In this document: positions 32,806-40,587 of the stretch, piece after piece
How the letters are laid out: every line of letters begins with the position of its first letter
How positions within the stretch are numbered: position 1 is the first letter of the stretch
Source of the DNA: VRUE01 sp963814915
GTDB lineage: Bacteria; Actinomycetota; Thermoleophilia; Solirubrobacterales; 70-9
NCBI GenBank assembly: GCA_963814915.1
Contig: CAWFEI010000005.1
Location: forward strand, 682,001-746,000
Direction: 5' to 3'
DNA length: 64,000 nucleotides
Translations under genes and position numbers: made by a program
The notes under the pieces: generated by a model
Told to the model about the DNA's origin: nothing
Database searches by the model: none
Seen by the model: the letters and a program-made list of their open reading frames with translations, nothing else

Positions 32806-34352
32806 CCGACGATCAGCTTCGCCGTCGCCAGCTCGCCCTGGGTGGCGCTGCCAAGGGCGAGGAAGCGAATGCTCTTCAGGTACTTCTTCGCTTCTTCGAA
32901 GCCTTCGTCGGAGGCCGGGATCAGCGCGTCGGCGAGGCTGAGCGCGGCGGGGCCGTCGGCGAAGCCGCCGATCGGGGTGTCGCCGAGCGCGGCGACCGCG
33001 TCTTCGTAGGCGGGATCTTCGGAGAGCGTCTTGGCCTTGCCCGCTTCGCTGACCAGGCCGTTCAGCGTCGGGGCCAGCCCGTAGCCGATCGCGACCCGCC
33101 CCTGCTTGGCGGCGACGACGAGCGGCTTGTCGCCGAGTTCGTCGCTGCGCACCGAGAAGCCGCTGTATTTGCCGTTCAGCGCAGTCACCCCGGCGACGTG
33201 GACTTTGCGCAGCAGCAGGCCGATGTTGGCGACCGATTCCGTCGCGGCTGAGCCCTCGGTGCTGAGCACGAGGGCGCCGCCGAGGCTGTTCTTGTTGTTT
33301 CCGCTGGCGAAGACGGCCGCTTCGCGCAGCGAGCCGGCGATCCCTTCAAGATCGACGCCGAGCTGCTTGAGGCCCTTCTTCAGCTGTCCCGGCGGGACGG
33401 TGTCTGGGATGCCCGCTTGGTCGAGGCTGTCGAGCCCTTCCTGCAACTGTTTCCCGAAGCCGGATACGGCGACCCCGGCGAACGAATCGCCGGGCAGTTC
33501 GCCGAGCAGCGAGGACGCATCGCCGGTCGGCGCTTCCTGGCCCGCCAGGTCGCTGCTGAATTCGACTGCGACCTGTTCGGCGCCCGGCACGACGCTGGCC
33601 ACCGCGGTCGCTTCGCTGGGGTCGATGCCGGCATTGCGCAGAGCCTGGCGAGCGGTCGGATCGATCTGGCCTCCGCCCTGCTCGATCAGCTTGCCGACGT
33701 CGACATAGACGTCAGCGAGGCTGCCGTCCGAAGCGGCGGAGATCGCGTTGGAGAAGGTGTCTTCGTCGACCAGGGAGTCGCCCTGTGAGGCGTCGACCGC
33801 GCTCTCGAACGCGTCGACGTCTTCCGCGATGACCAGGAAATCGCCGACGACTCCGACGACCGGGGTGTAGTCCTGGGTATCGGTCGTGTACTCGTTGCCT
33901 TTATAGGCGCCGGTCTTGTGGGCTTCCTTGCTGGCCTTTGCCCGGGCGTCAACAAACGAGCGAGCTGCGGCGCCGTCGGTGGTTTCGACGATCGCCGCAT
34001 AGTCGGTGAGGTCACTTCCTTCCAGATTTTCGAAGAAGACGCCCGCTCGCTCCCCCAGCCATGGCTCCACTTCCTTGGCGTAGTCGAACGGCTCGCCGTC
34101 GTCGCGGGCCGAGCTTTCGAGTTTTTCGACGACGTAGTCGCCGAGGTTGTCGATCCCGGCGACCCGCATCGCGACCGCGTCCGCATTCGACTTGAGCTCG
34201 CCGCTCGGGCGCAGGGCGCCTTCGACGAAGACAGGCGTACCGGCGGGTGCCAGCTCGGCAACCTTGGAGCCCGAGGAGTCGCCGCCGCAACCGGCGGGAA
34301 TCGCAATCAGGGCGGCAGCGGCCAGTGCTGCGAAGAAGGGACGAGGCTCCAC
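32796..34352 (-). CDS. DUF3352-family lipoprotein
   Basis: 518 residues with a signal peptide ending in the lipobox IPAGC near residue 22, so probably an outer-leaflet lipoprotein. The mature part is acidic, with repeated secretion-type alpha/beta segments: LAPAGTPVFVEGALRPSG at the start, GVVGDFLVIAEDVDAFES near 165, AVFASGNNKNSLGGALVLS near 350. These are the pattern of DUF3352 proteins, a family without assigned function that is common in high-GC actinobacteria. Start GTG at 34352. It converges with the Fic gene and follows glmS. Confidence 0.78.
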   Translation of the reverse strand: MEPRPFFAALAAAALIAIPAGCGGDSSGSKVAELAPAGTPVFVEGALRPSGELKSNADAVAMRVAGIDNLGDYVVEKLESSARDDGEPFDYAKEVEPWLGERAGVFFENLEGSDLTDYAAIVETTDGAAARSFVDARAKASKEAHKTGAYKGNEYTTDTQDYTPVVGVVGDFLVIAEDVDAFESAVDASQGDSLVDEDTFSNAISAASDGSLADVYVDVGKLIEQGGGQIDPTARQALRNAGIDPSEATAVASVVPGAEQVAVEFSSDLAGQEAPTGDASSLLGELPGDSFAGVAVSGFGKQLQEGLDSLDQAGIPDTVPPGQLKKGLKQLGVDLEGIAGSLREAAVFASGNNKNSLGGALVLSTEGSAATESVANIGLLLRKVHVAGVTALNGKYSGFSVRSDELGDKPLVVAAKQGRVAIGYGLAPTLNGLVSEAGKAKTLSEDPAYEDAVAALGDTPIGGFADGPAALSLADALIPASDEGFEEAKKYLKSIRFLALGSATQGELATAKLIVGLK

Positions 34353-34376
34353 GGAGCGGGCATCCTACTCGCTCCG
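34352..34376 (-). terminator. Hairpin downstream of glmS
   Basis: CGGAGCG and CGCTCCG pair over an 11-base loop, 11 bases after the glmS stop codon, so it is well placed to end the rplM-rpsI-glmM-glmS transcript. It overlaps the GTG of the next gene and has no T-tract, so it could instead lie in that gene's leader. Confidence 0.4.
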
Positions 34377-34386
34377 CGGGCGTTCG

Positions 34387-36246
34387 CTACTCGACCGTGA
34401 CGGTCTTCGCCAGGTTGCGCGGCTGGTCGACGTTGAGGCCGCGCGAGCGGGCGATGTCGTAGGCGAGCAGTTGCAGCGGCAGGATTGCGAGGATCGGCTG
34501 CAGGAGCCAGTCCGCGACCGGCACCTCGATCGCCTGCTCGGCGACCTTCACGGCCCGCTCGTCCCCGGCGGTGACGATCGCGATCGTGTGAGCGCCCCGC
34601 GCCCGCACCTCTTCGATGTTGGAGAGGACCTTGCCGAGCACAGGGCTGTCGGTCGCGACGCAGACCACCGGCGTGGACTCGTCGAGCAGGGCGATCGGGC
34701 CGTGCTTCATCTCCCCCGCCGCGTAGGCGTCGGTCGGGATGTAGGAGATCTCCTTCAGCTTCAGCGCACCCTCGAGGCAGACCGGCAGGCCGATGTGGCG
34801 GCCGAGGTAGAGGAAGAACTGCTGCTCGGCATGGTCCGCGGAGACCTCGCGCACGCGCTCCTCACAGCTCTCCAGGGTCGCTTCGATCTTCGACGGCAGC
34901 GACTTCATCTCCGCGATCAGCCCGGACAGGTGCTCTGGCGGCAGCGTCTCGCGCAGCTCGGCCAGGCGCAGCCCGAGCAGGTACATCGCGGCCACCTGGG
35001 CGACGAAGGTCTTGGTCGCGGCGACGCTGATCTCCATGCCGCTGCGCGTGTAGAGAACGGCGTCGGCGTCGCGCGTCGCCTGGCTGCCGAGCACGTTGGT
35101 GACGGCAAGGACGGTGGCCCCGCGCTCGCGCGCCAGACGCATCGCCGCCAGCGTGTCGGCGGTCTCGCCGGACTGGGTGATGCCGATCACGAGGTCGCCC
35201 TCCCCGACCACCGGGTTGCGGTAGCGGTACTCGGAGGCGATGTCCATGTCGACGGGCACCCTGGCCCACTCTTCGATCGCGTAGCGACCGACCAGGCCGG
35301 CGTGGTAGGAGGTGCCGCAGGCGACGATCACGATCCGCCGCAGGCCGCGCAGGAACTCGTCGTCGAGATCCAACTCGGAGAGATCGACGCCCTCGTCGCC
35401 CGGCAGCCGGTCGGCGATCGTTTCGGCGACGGCGTCGGGTTGTTCGTGGATCTCCTTCAGCATGAAGGTCTCAAAGCCGCCCTTCTCGGCCTCGGCCTCG
35501 TCCCACTCGATCCGTTCGGGGCCGCGCTCGACCGCGTTTCCGGCGGCGTCGACGATCGAGACTCCGGAGCTGTAGATCGTCACCACCTCGTCGTTTTCGA
35601 TCGCGACGGCGTCGCGGGTCTCGGCGAGGAAGGCCGGGATCGCCGAGGCGAGGAAGCTCTCGCCCTCGCCCAACCCGGCGACGAGCGGGCACTCGTTGCG
35701 CGCACCGACGAGCACGTCGGGACGGTCGGCGTGCATGGCGACGAACGAGTAGTGGCCCCGCAGCTCGCCGAAGGCGGCGCGCACTGCGGCGGTCAGGTCA
35801 CCGTCGTAGTGGCTGGAGATCAGATGGGCGACCACCTCGGCGTCGGTTTCCGAGCTGAATGCGTGCCCTTCGGACTCGAGCCGCTCGCGCAGCTTGGCGT
35901 GGTTCTCGACGATGCCGTTGAGGACGATGTGGACCCGGTCGGAGGTGTCGCTGTGCGGGTGGGCGTTCTCCTCGGTGACCCGGCCGTGAGTCGCCCAGCG
36001 GGTGTGGGCGATGCCGGTGGTCGCCGGCGAGCTCGCGACCGCCACCCCTCCCCCGGCCTCGTCGCGCGCCTCGATCGCGGCGCGCAGGTTGGCGAGGTTG
36101 CCGACCGCGCGCACGCTGTCGACGCGGCCGTCCTCGATCACCGAGACGCCGGCCGAGTCATAGCCCCGGTACTCGAGCTTCTCGAGGCCGGCGACGAGGA
36201 TGTCACGGCAGGGGCGCGACCCGACATATCCGACGATTCCGCACAT
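34387..36246 (-). CDS. glmS: Glutamine-fructose-6-phosphate aminotransferase (isomerising)
   Basis: Makes glucosamine-6-phosphate, the first step to UDP-GlcNAc. 619 residues. After removal of Met1, Cys2 of MCGIVGYVG is the glutaminase nucleophile, with HTRWATHG near 88 and the LNGIVENHAKLRE loop near 115. Two SIS isomerase domains follow (GTSYHAGLVGRYAIEEW near 310; SQSGETADTLAAMRLARERG near 360 and the second near 485), ending in the conserved LAKTVTVE. ATG at 36246, 32 bases from the glmM stop. Confidence 0.97.
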   Translation of the reverse strand: MCGIVGYVGSRPCRDILVAGLEKLEYRGYDSAGVSVIEDGRVDSVRAVGNLANLRAAIEARDEAGGGVAVASSPATTGIAHTRWATHGRVTEENAHPHSDTSDRVHIVLNGIVENHAKLRERLESEGHAFSSETDAEVVAHLISSHYDGDLTAAVRAAFGELRGHYSFVAMHADRPDVLVGARNECPLVAGLGEGESFLASAIPAFLAETRDAVAIENDEVVTIYSSGVSIVDAAGNAVERGPERIEWDEAEAEKGGFETFMLKEIHEQPDAVAETIADRLPGDEGVDLSELDLDDEFLRGLRRIVIVACGTSYHAGLVGRYAIEEWARVPVDMDIASEYRYRNPVVGEGDLVIGITQSGETADTLAAMRLARERGATVLAVTNVLGSQATRDADAVLYTRSGMEISVAATKTFVAQVAAMYLLGLRLAELRETLPPEHLSGLIAEMKSLPSKIEATLESCEERVREVSADHAEQQFFLYLGRHIGLPVCLEGALKLKEISYIPTDAYAAGEMKHGPIALLDESTPVVCVATDSPVLGKVLSNIEEVRARGAHTIAIVTAGDERAVKVAEQAIEVPVADWLLQPILAILPLQLLAYDIARSRGLNVDQPRNLAKTVTVE

Positions 36247-36278
36247 AGAAGGCCGTCAAGGGTAGACGGTGCAGGGGC

Positions 36279-37628
36279 TTAGCCCAGCTCGTCGCGAACC
36301 AGGCCGGCAAGGCGGTTGCAGACCGCCTCCGCCTCCTCGGCGCTCGGCGCCTCCGCCATCACGCGCACCAGGGGCTCGGTGCCGGAGGGGCGCAGGAGGA
36401 CGCGTCCCCGCCCCTCCAGATCGGCGCCCTCGCGCTCGACCGCGTCCCAGACCGCCGTCGCGCCGGCGATCGCCTCGCGCTCGGCGACCTCGACGTTGAC
36501 CAGCTTCTGCGGCAGCTTCTCCATCGCCTCGACCGAGGCGAGGTCGCGGCCGCCGAGCTCGCGCATCGTCATCAGGGCGGCGGCGATGCCGTCGCCGGTC
36601 GCCGCGAAGCGCATGTCGATGATGTGGCCGGACTGCTCGCCGCCCAGCGCCCAATCCCGCCCGCGCAGCTCGTCGAGCACATAGCGATCGCCGACCTTGG
36701 CCACCGCGACCTCGATCCCCTCGCTCTCCATCGCCTGGTGGAAGCCGTAGTTGCTCATCACAGTCACCACGACGCCGCCGCCGAGCTCGCCGCGGGCGGA
36801 CTGGCCGCGGGCGTGCAGGGCGATCAGCTCGTCGCCGTCGTGAGTGCGGCCCTCGCCGTCGACCGCCAGCACACGGTCGCCGTCGCCGTCGAAGGCGAAG
36901 CCGGCCGTCGCCGCCGAGCCGGCCATGTGCGCGGCCAGGCTCTCGAGGTGGGTCGAGCCGCAGCCCGCGTTGATGTTGCGCCCGTCGGGCTCGGTGGCGA
37001 TCGCCTCGACCTCTGCCCCGAGCCGTTCGAAGATCGCGGGCGCGACGCGATGGGTGGCGCCGTTGGCGCAGTCGAGCGCCACTCTGACCCCGGTGAGGTC
37101 GAGTGGGAAAGCCGCCTGGAGCGCCCGTAGGTAGTCCTCTTCGCCGCCGCTCAGCTCGCGCACGCGGCCAAACCCACCCACCGCCGTAGAGCTTTGTGGC
37201 GGCATCCGACCCAAATCGCCACCGCGCTCGTCGAGCAGGGCCTCGACCCCAGCCTCGGTCTCGTCGTCGAGCTTGGTCCCGCCGGCGCCGAAGAACTTGA
37301 TGCCGTTGTCCTTGTAGGGGTTGTGCGAAGCCGAGACGACGGCGGCGAGGTCGAGGCCGAGCTTGCGAACGAGCACCGCGGCGGCGGGGGTCGGCAGGAC
37401 TCCGCCGAGCAGCGCTTCCCCCCCGGCCTCGGCCACGCCGGCGGCGAGCGCGGATTCGAGCATCGGCCCCGACTCGCGCGTATCGCGCACGATCAGCACC
37501 TGCGGCCGCGGCGCGTCCAGCGATTCGGTCGCGGCCCGGCCCAGCGCGAGGGCCAGCTCCGCCGTGAGGAACGTCCCAGCCTCCCCTCGGACCCCATCGG
37601 TTCCGAAGAGCTTGCGCTCCGCCGTCAC
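36279..37628 (-). CDS. glmM: Phosphoglucosamine mutase
   Basis: Converts glucosamine-6-P to glucosamine-1-P. 449 residues; FGTDGVRG near 8, active serine region VVSASHNPYKDNGIKFFG with the phospho-Ser near residue 101, metal-binding DGDGDR near 245, and a C-terminal phosphate-binding RPSGTEPLVRVMAEA near 413. Start is GTG at 37628, ten bases after the rpsI stop. Gene order rplM-rpsI-glmM-glmS is conserved in actinobacteria and links ribosome growth with cell-wall precursor supply. Confidence 0.96.
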   Translation of the reverse strand: MTAERKLFGTDGVRGEAGTFLTAELALALGRAATESLDAPRPQVLIVRDTRESGPMLESALAAGVAEAGGEALLGGVLPTPAAAVLVRKLGLDLAAVVSASHNPYKDNGIKFFGAGGTKLDDETEAGVEALLDERGGDLGRMPPQSSTAVGGFGRVRELSGGEEDYLRALQAAFPLDLTGVRVALDCANGATHRVAPAIFERLGAEVEAIATEPDGRNINAGCGSTHLESLAAHMAGSAATAGFAFDGDGDRVLAVDGEGRTHDGDELIALHARGQSARGELGGGVVVTVMSNYGFHQAMESEGIEVAVAKVGDRYVLDELRGRDWALGGEQSGHIIDMRFAATGDGIAAALMTMRELGGRDLASVEAMEKLPQKLVNVEVAEREAIAGATAVWDAVEREGADLEGRGRVLLRPSGTEPLVRVMAEAPSAEEAEAVCNRLAGLVRDELG

Positions 37629-37638
37629 ATCGGCCGCC

Positions 37639-38475
37639 TCAGCGCTTCGAGAACTGCGGCCGCTTGCGGGCCTTCTTGAGCCCTGCCTTGCGACGCTCCT
37701 TGGCGCGCGCGTCGCGGGTCAGGAAGCCGCGCCGCTTGAGCTCGCCGCGCAGCTCCGGATCGACCTCGGTCAGCGCCCTGGCGATGCCGTGGCGCACCGC
37801 GCCTGCCTGGCCGCTGATGCCGCCGCCGCTGACCCTGACCCGGACATCGACGCTGCCCTCGTAGCCGGTGGTGACCAGCGGCTGGCGCGCCGTCGTCTGA
37901 TGCAGGGGACGCGGGAAGAACTCCTCGATCGGGCGGCCGTTGATCGTGAACGAGCCGCTGCCGGGAAGCAGGATGACGCGGGCGATCGAATGCTTGCGTT
38001 TGCCGGTCGCCAGATAGCGCGAGTCGCCCTCGATCTTGGCCGGGGCACGACTGGCGGGCTGGTCCTCCTCGTCGGAGTCGCCGGACAGCGCCGCCTCGCG
38101 CTTCGCCCGCTCTTCCTCCTCGGCTTCCTTGCGGGCTCGCTCCTCGGCGCTCAGCGGCCGCTCCTCGGGCTCGACCGCGATCGGCTCCAGGTCGGCGCCG
38201 GGAATCACGTCTTTCTTCCTCTCAGCCTTGGGCTCCTCTACGACCTCGGGCGCCTCCTCGACCTCGGGAGTCTTGTCTGCCTCGGGAGCCTCCTCGACCT
38301 CGGGAGTCTTGTCTGACTCGGGAGCCTCCTCGACCTCGGGAGCCTCGTCTGCCTCGGAGGCCTCCTCGGCCGACTGCTCCTCAACCTCGGCCGCAGGCGC
38401 CTCATCCGCGACAGAATCCGCAGCCTGGGGCTCCTCCTCTGAACTCTCGACGTCTTTGTGCTCGTCCTCGGCCAT
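37639..38475 (-). CDS. rpsI: Ribosomal protein S9 with long acidic repeat extension
   Basis: The C-terminal 131 residues are a normal S9 (uS9): YLATGKRKHSIARVILLPG, the SGGGISGQAGAVRHGIARAL segment and the basic tail ARKRPQFSKR that reaches toward the P-site tRNA. In front lies an unusual N-terminal extension of about 147 residues made almost entirely of Glu, Ala, Pro, Asp and Val with three 12-residue units. ATG at 38475 overlaps the rplM stop by one base (TGATG). Most S9 proteins are about 130 residues; some actinobacteria have shorter acidic extensions. An internal start near the S9 core is possible. Confidence 0.94.
   Translation of the reverse strand: MAEDEHKDVESSEEEPQAADSVADEAPAAEVEEQSAEEASEADEAPEVEEAPESDKTPEVEEAPEADKTPEVEEAPEVVEEPKAERKKDVIPGADLEPIAVEPEERPLSAEERARKEAEEEERAKREAALSGDSDEEDQPASRAPAKIEGDSRYLATGKRKHSIARVILLPGSGSFTINGRPIEEFFPRPLHQTTARQPLVTTGYEGSVDVRVRVSGGGISGQAGAVRHGIARALTEVDPELRGELKRRGFLTRDARAKERRKAGLKKARKRPQFSKR
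38252..38359 (-). repeat. Three tandem 36-base units inside rpsI
   Basis: Units 38252-38287, 38288-38323 and 38324-38359 are near-identical 36-mers in frame with S9, encoding the 12-residue units EADEAPEVEEAP, ESDKTPEVEEAP and EADKTPEVEEAP. A partial copy follows. The in-frame unit length suggests expansion by slippage or recombination. Confidence 0.9.
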
Positions 38476-38906
38476 CAGGCGATCTCCATCTGTTTCGGTT
38501 TCTGCGCCGCGTGCGGGTGATCCGGGCCGGCGTAGACCTTGAGCTTGGTCAGCTGCTTGCGGGCAAGGCGGTTGCGGGGAAGCATCCCCTTCACCGCCTT
38601 GCGGATCACTTCCTCGGGACGGCGGTCGAGCATCTCGGCGAGGCTACGGGACTTGATCCCACCCGGGTAGCCGGTGTGGCGCCAGTAGCGCTTCTGCTCC
38701 AGCTTGTTTCCGGTCACCTGGATCTTCTCGGCGTTGACGACGACGACGAAGTCACCGGTGTCGACGTGCGGGGTGTACTCGGGCTTGCGCTTGCCGCGCA
38801 GAGCATCCGCGATACGGGTCGCCAAACGACCCAGGGTCTGCCCCTCGGCATCGACGATCAGCCAGTCTCGCTGGCGGTCGGTCGGTTTGGCAACGTAGGT
38901 CTTCAT
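38475..38906 (-). CDS. rplM: Ribosomal protein L13
   Basis: 143 residues, normal L13 length. Conserved features are MKTYVAKPTDRQRDWLIVDA at the start, LGRLATRIADALRGK, HVDTGDFVVVVNAEKI near 50 and the basic KGMLPRNRLARKQLTKLKVY near 108. ATG at 38906 begins the conserved MKTY sequence; the in-frame extension to 38975 is not L13-like. It is the first gene of the rplM-rpsI-glmM-glmS operon and has no clear Shine-Dalgarno site; a strong hairpin sits just before it. Confidence 0.96.
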   Translation of the reverse strand: MKTYVAKPTDRQRDWLIVDAEGQTLGRLATRIADALRGKRKPEYTPHVDTGDFVVVVNAEKIQVTGNKLEQKRYWRHTGYPGGIKSRSLAEMLDRRPEEVIRKAVKGMLPRNRLARKQLTKLKVYAGPDHPHAAQKPKQMEIA

Positions 38907-38914
38907 CAGAGAAA

Positions 38915-38939
38915 AGCCGCGGGGAAGGCCCCAGCGGCT
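38915..38939 (-). promoter_or_regulatory. Terminator-like hairpin in the rplM leader
   Basis: On the minus strand AGCCGC-T-GGGG-CCTT-CCCC-GCGGCT is followed at once by TTTTCTC and then the rplM ATG eight bases later. This is the form of an intrinsic terminator or attenuator placed in the 5' leader of a ribosomal-protein operon; rplM leaders that bind their own product are known in Firmicutes. Direct evidence of regulation is absent. Confidence 0.5.
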
Positions 38940-39000
38940 CCGGGATGATAGCCGCCAAGCCGAGTCCGCGCGCATCGGCCCGTGAGGCCGGGGGGCGCCC

Positions 39001-39006
39001 TATACT
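39001..39006 (+). promoter_or_regulatory. -10 box before the c-di-AMP riboswitch
   Basis: TATACT lies about 12 bases before the first conserved base of the riboswitch, the right place for its transcription start. No convincing -35 is present. Confidence 0.4.
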
Positions 39007-39017
39007 GCTGCCCCAGC

Positions 39018-39160
39018 AGTAGCCGAATCCCGGTCGCTCAAAGCGGGCGGGAGCGGAGGAACCGCAGGGACTCTTGCAGGTCCCGGGGGCGAATCGGACG
39101 AACATCGTTCCGTAGCGCATCTCTTTCAGCGCGAGCCCGACAGCTAACTCCGCAGGCGAA
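39018..39160 (+). promoter_or_regulatory. Cyclic di-AMP riboswitch (ydaO/yuaA class)
   Basis: The leader of the M23 peptidase gene carries the ydaO-class core in order: GCCGAATCC at 39022-39030, the purine-rich GGAGGAACC block near 39055, GGGGGCGAATC near 39085, and the diagnostic 3' block CCCGACAGCTAACTC-CGCAGGCG at 39136-39158. This class binds c-di-AMP and in actinobacteria often controls cell-wall hydrolases. High c-di-AMP normally turns the gene off. The ribosome-binding site GAGAGAGGG lies at 39162-39170, just after it. Confidence 0.85.
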
Positions 39161-39173
39161 CGAGAGAGGGCAC

Positions 39174-40127
39174 ATGGCACGCAGCAGAGCTGGCGCCGGG
39201 CCTTGGCTTGGCGGATCGATATCGGTGACCGTGGCGATCGCCTTCCTGGCCTGCATCGCGACGCCCGCGCTCGCCCTGACCGGCGGCGCGCCGACGCCGA
39301 GTGGCAGCGCCCCGCCGCCCCCCAGCCGCAGCGGCTCCCCCGATGCCGCCCCGACCGCGGGCACGCTGAGCCTGGCCGCGGCGAAGACCTGGCCGCGCAA
39401 GTCATTCTTCTACGGCGCCCGCACGCCGCGGCTGCGCTACGAAATCGACAGCGACCTGCCGGCCAATGACCTGCGCGTCGACGTCGTCGCCGCCAACGGC
39501 GAAGTGATGAAGAGCTTCTACCGCAACGACGTCGCCCCACGATCGCCCGACAGCGTCCGCTGGGACGGGACCACGGGCGGCGGAAGGCCGGCCCGCAACG
39601 GCCACTACTCGTTCCGCATCGTCCCCCAGTCGGGCGGCCGGATCGCCCGTCGCGCTTCCTCCTCGACGACCGGAGCGCCGATCCGCCTCGGCTTCGAGCT
39701 CTACGGGTGGGCCTTCCCGATCCTCGGCCCGCACGAATTCGGCGGCTCCGCCGGCCGCTTCGGCGCCGGGCGGGCCGGGCACACCCACGAGGGCCAGGAC
39801 GTGATGGCCAGGTGCGGCACGCCGCTGGTCGCCGCGCGCGGCGGGCGCGTGCGGTACGCGGGCTACCAGGGTGCGGCGGGCAACTACCTCGTCATCGACG
39901 GCAAGGGCACCGGCTACGACACCGCCTACATGCACCTGCTCGAACCCTCGCCGCTGCATGAGGGCCAGACCGTCCGCACCGGGGAGCCGATCGGCATCAT
40001 CGGCCGGACCGGCGACGCCACGGCCTGCCACCTGCACTTCGAGATCTGGACCGCGCCCGGCTGGTACGTGGGCGGCAGCCCGATCGACCCGCTGCCCTTG
40101 CTCAAGCGGTGGGACTCCTACTCCTGA
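39174..40127 (+). CDS. Secreted M23-family peptidase (LytM-like)
   Basis: 317 residues, exported peptidoglycan endopeptidase. Signal peptide near 12-35 (GGSISVTVAIAFLACIATPALA), a Ser/Pro-rich linker, a FlgD/Ig-like strand domain (about 75-160, with RYEIDSDLPANDLRV), and a C-terminal M23 domain from about 195. The zinc ligands are the His/Asp of HTHEGQDVMARC and the HLH of ACHLHFEIWTAPG. The downstream c-di-AMP riboswitch leader fits a cell-wall hydrolase. ATG at 39174 starts the signal peptide; longer readings run back into the riboswitch. Confidence 0.9.
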   Translation: MARSRAGAGPWLGGSISVTVAIAFLACIATPALALTGGAPTPSGSAPPPPSRSGSPDAAPTAGTLSLAAAKTWPRKSFFYGARTPRLRYEIDSDLPANDLRVDVVAANGEVMKSFYRNDVAPRSPDSVRWDGTTGGGRPARNGHYSFRIVPQSGGRIARRASSSTTGAPIRLGFELYGWAFPILGPHEFGGSAGRFGAGRAGHTHEGQDVMARCGTPLVAARGGRVRYAGYQGAAGNYLVIDGKGTGYDTAYMHLLEPSPLHEGQTVRTGEPIGIIGRTGDATACHLHFEIWTAPGWYVGGSPIDPLPLLKRWDSYS

Positions 40128-40151
40128 GAACGAGTCTCATTCCCTGATACT
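40128..40151 (+). promoter_or_regulatory. Fur/Zur-like box and -10 of the metal-regulator gene
   Basis: GAACGAGTCTCATTC (40128-40142) is a 15-base near-perfect palindrome placed directly before an extended -10, TGATACT (40145-40151); GTG follows at 40161. The spacing fits a Fur-family site that blocks RNA polymerase, so the gene probably regulates itself. The palindrome starts one base after the peptidase stop codon. Confidence 0.55.
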
Positions 40152-40160
40152 GTCCCGGCC

Positions 40161-40580
40161 GTGAACTGGGCCGAGACAGCGATGCGGCGGCTCGACGAGG
40201 CCGGGTATCGCAGCGGCGCGGCGCGGCGCGAGGTGATCGAGCTGCTCGCGGAGGAGCCCTGCGCGCTGACCGCCCTGGAGATCGACCGACGGCTCGACTC
40301 GGTCGGCCGGGCGAGCGTTTACCGCACGCTCGACCAGCTCGACCGGCTACACCTCGCGCAGCGGGTCGAGATCGGTGGCGACGCCGCCGGCTACGAGCGC
40401 GTCGATCCCGACCTGCACCATCACCACCTGGTCTGCGATGAGTGCGGCCGGTTGTCCCCCTTCTCGGATCGCTCGCTGGAGGAGGCGATCGAGGCGGTCA
40501 GCCGCGCGGCCGAGTTCGAGGTCGCCGCTCACGACGTCGTCCTGCGCGGCCACTGCCCGGACTGCAAGACGGAGGCCTAG
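40161..40580 (+). CDS. Fur-family transcriptional regulator (Zur-like)
   Basis: 139 residues. The N-terminal winged helix includes YRSGAARREVIELLAEEP and the recognition region SVGRASVYRTLDQLDRLHL; the C-terminal metal domain has HHHHLVCDECGRLSPF and a C-terminal GHCPDC, giving the two structural CxxC pairs. Coupling to a ZIP-type zinc transporter (seven bases away) favours a zinc-sensing Zur role, though Fur-like iron sensing is not excluded. Start GTG at 40161. Confidence 0.88.
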   Translation: MNWAETAMRRLDEAGYRSGAARREVIELLAEEPCALTALEIDRRLDSVGRASVYRTLDQLDRLHLAQRVEIGGDAAGYERVDPDLHHHHLVCDECGRLSPFSDRSLEEAIEAVSRAAEFEVAAHDVVLRGHCPDCKTEA

Positions 40581-40587
40581 GGGCACG

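Noticed and set aside
34147..36282. A 711-codon plus-strand frame opposite glmS.
   Set aside because: No domain or codon bias; glmS is unmistakable on the minus strand.
38252..38359. The 36-base tandem repeats as a CRISPR array.
   Set aside because: The units are adjacent without spacers, are in frame with S9 and encode a simple acidic repeat.
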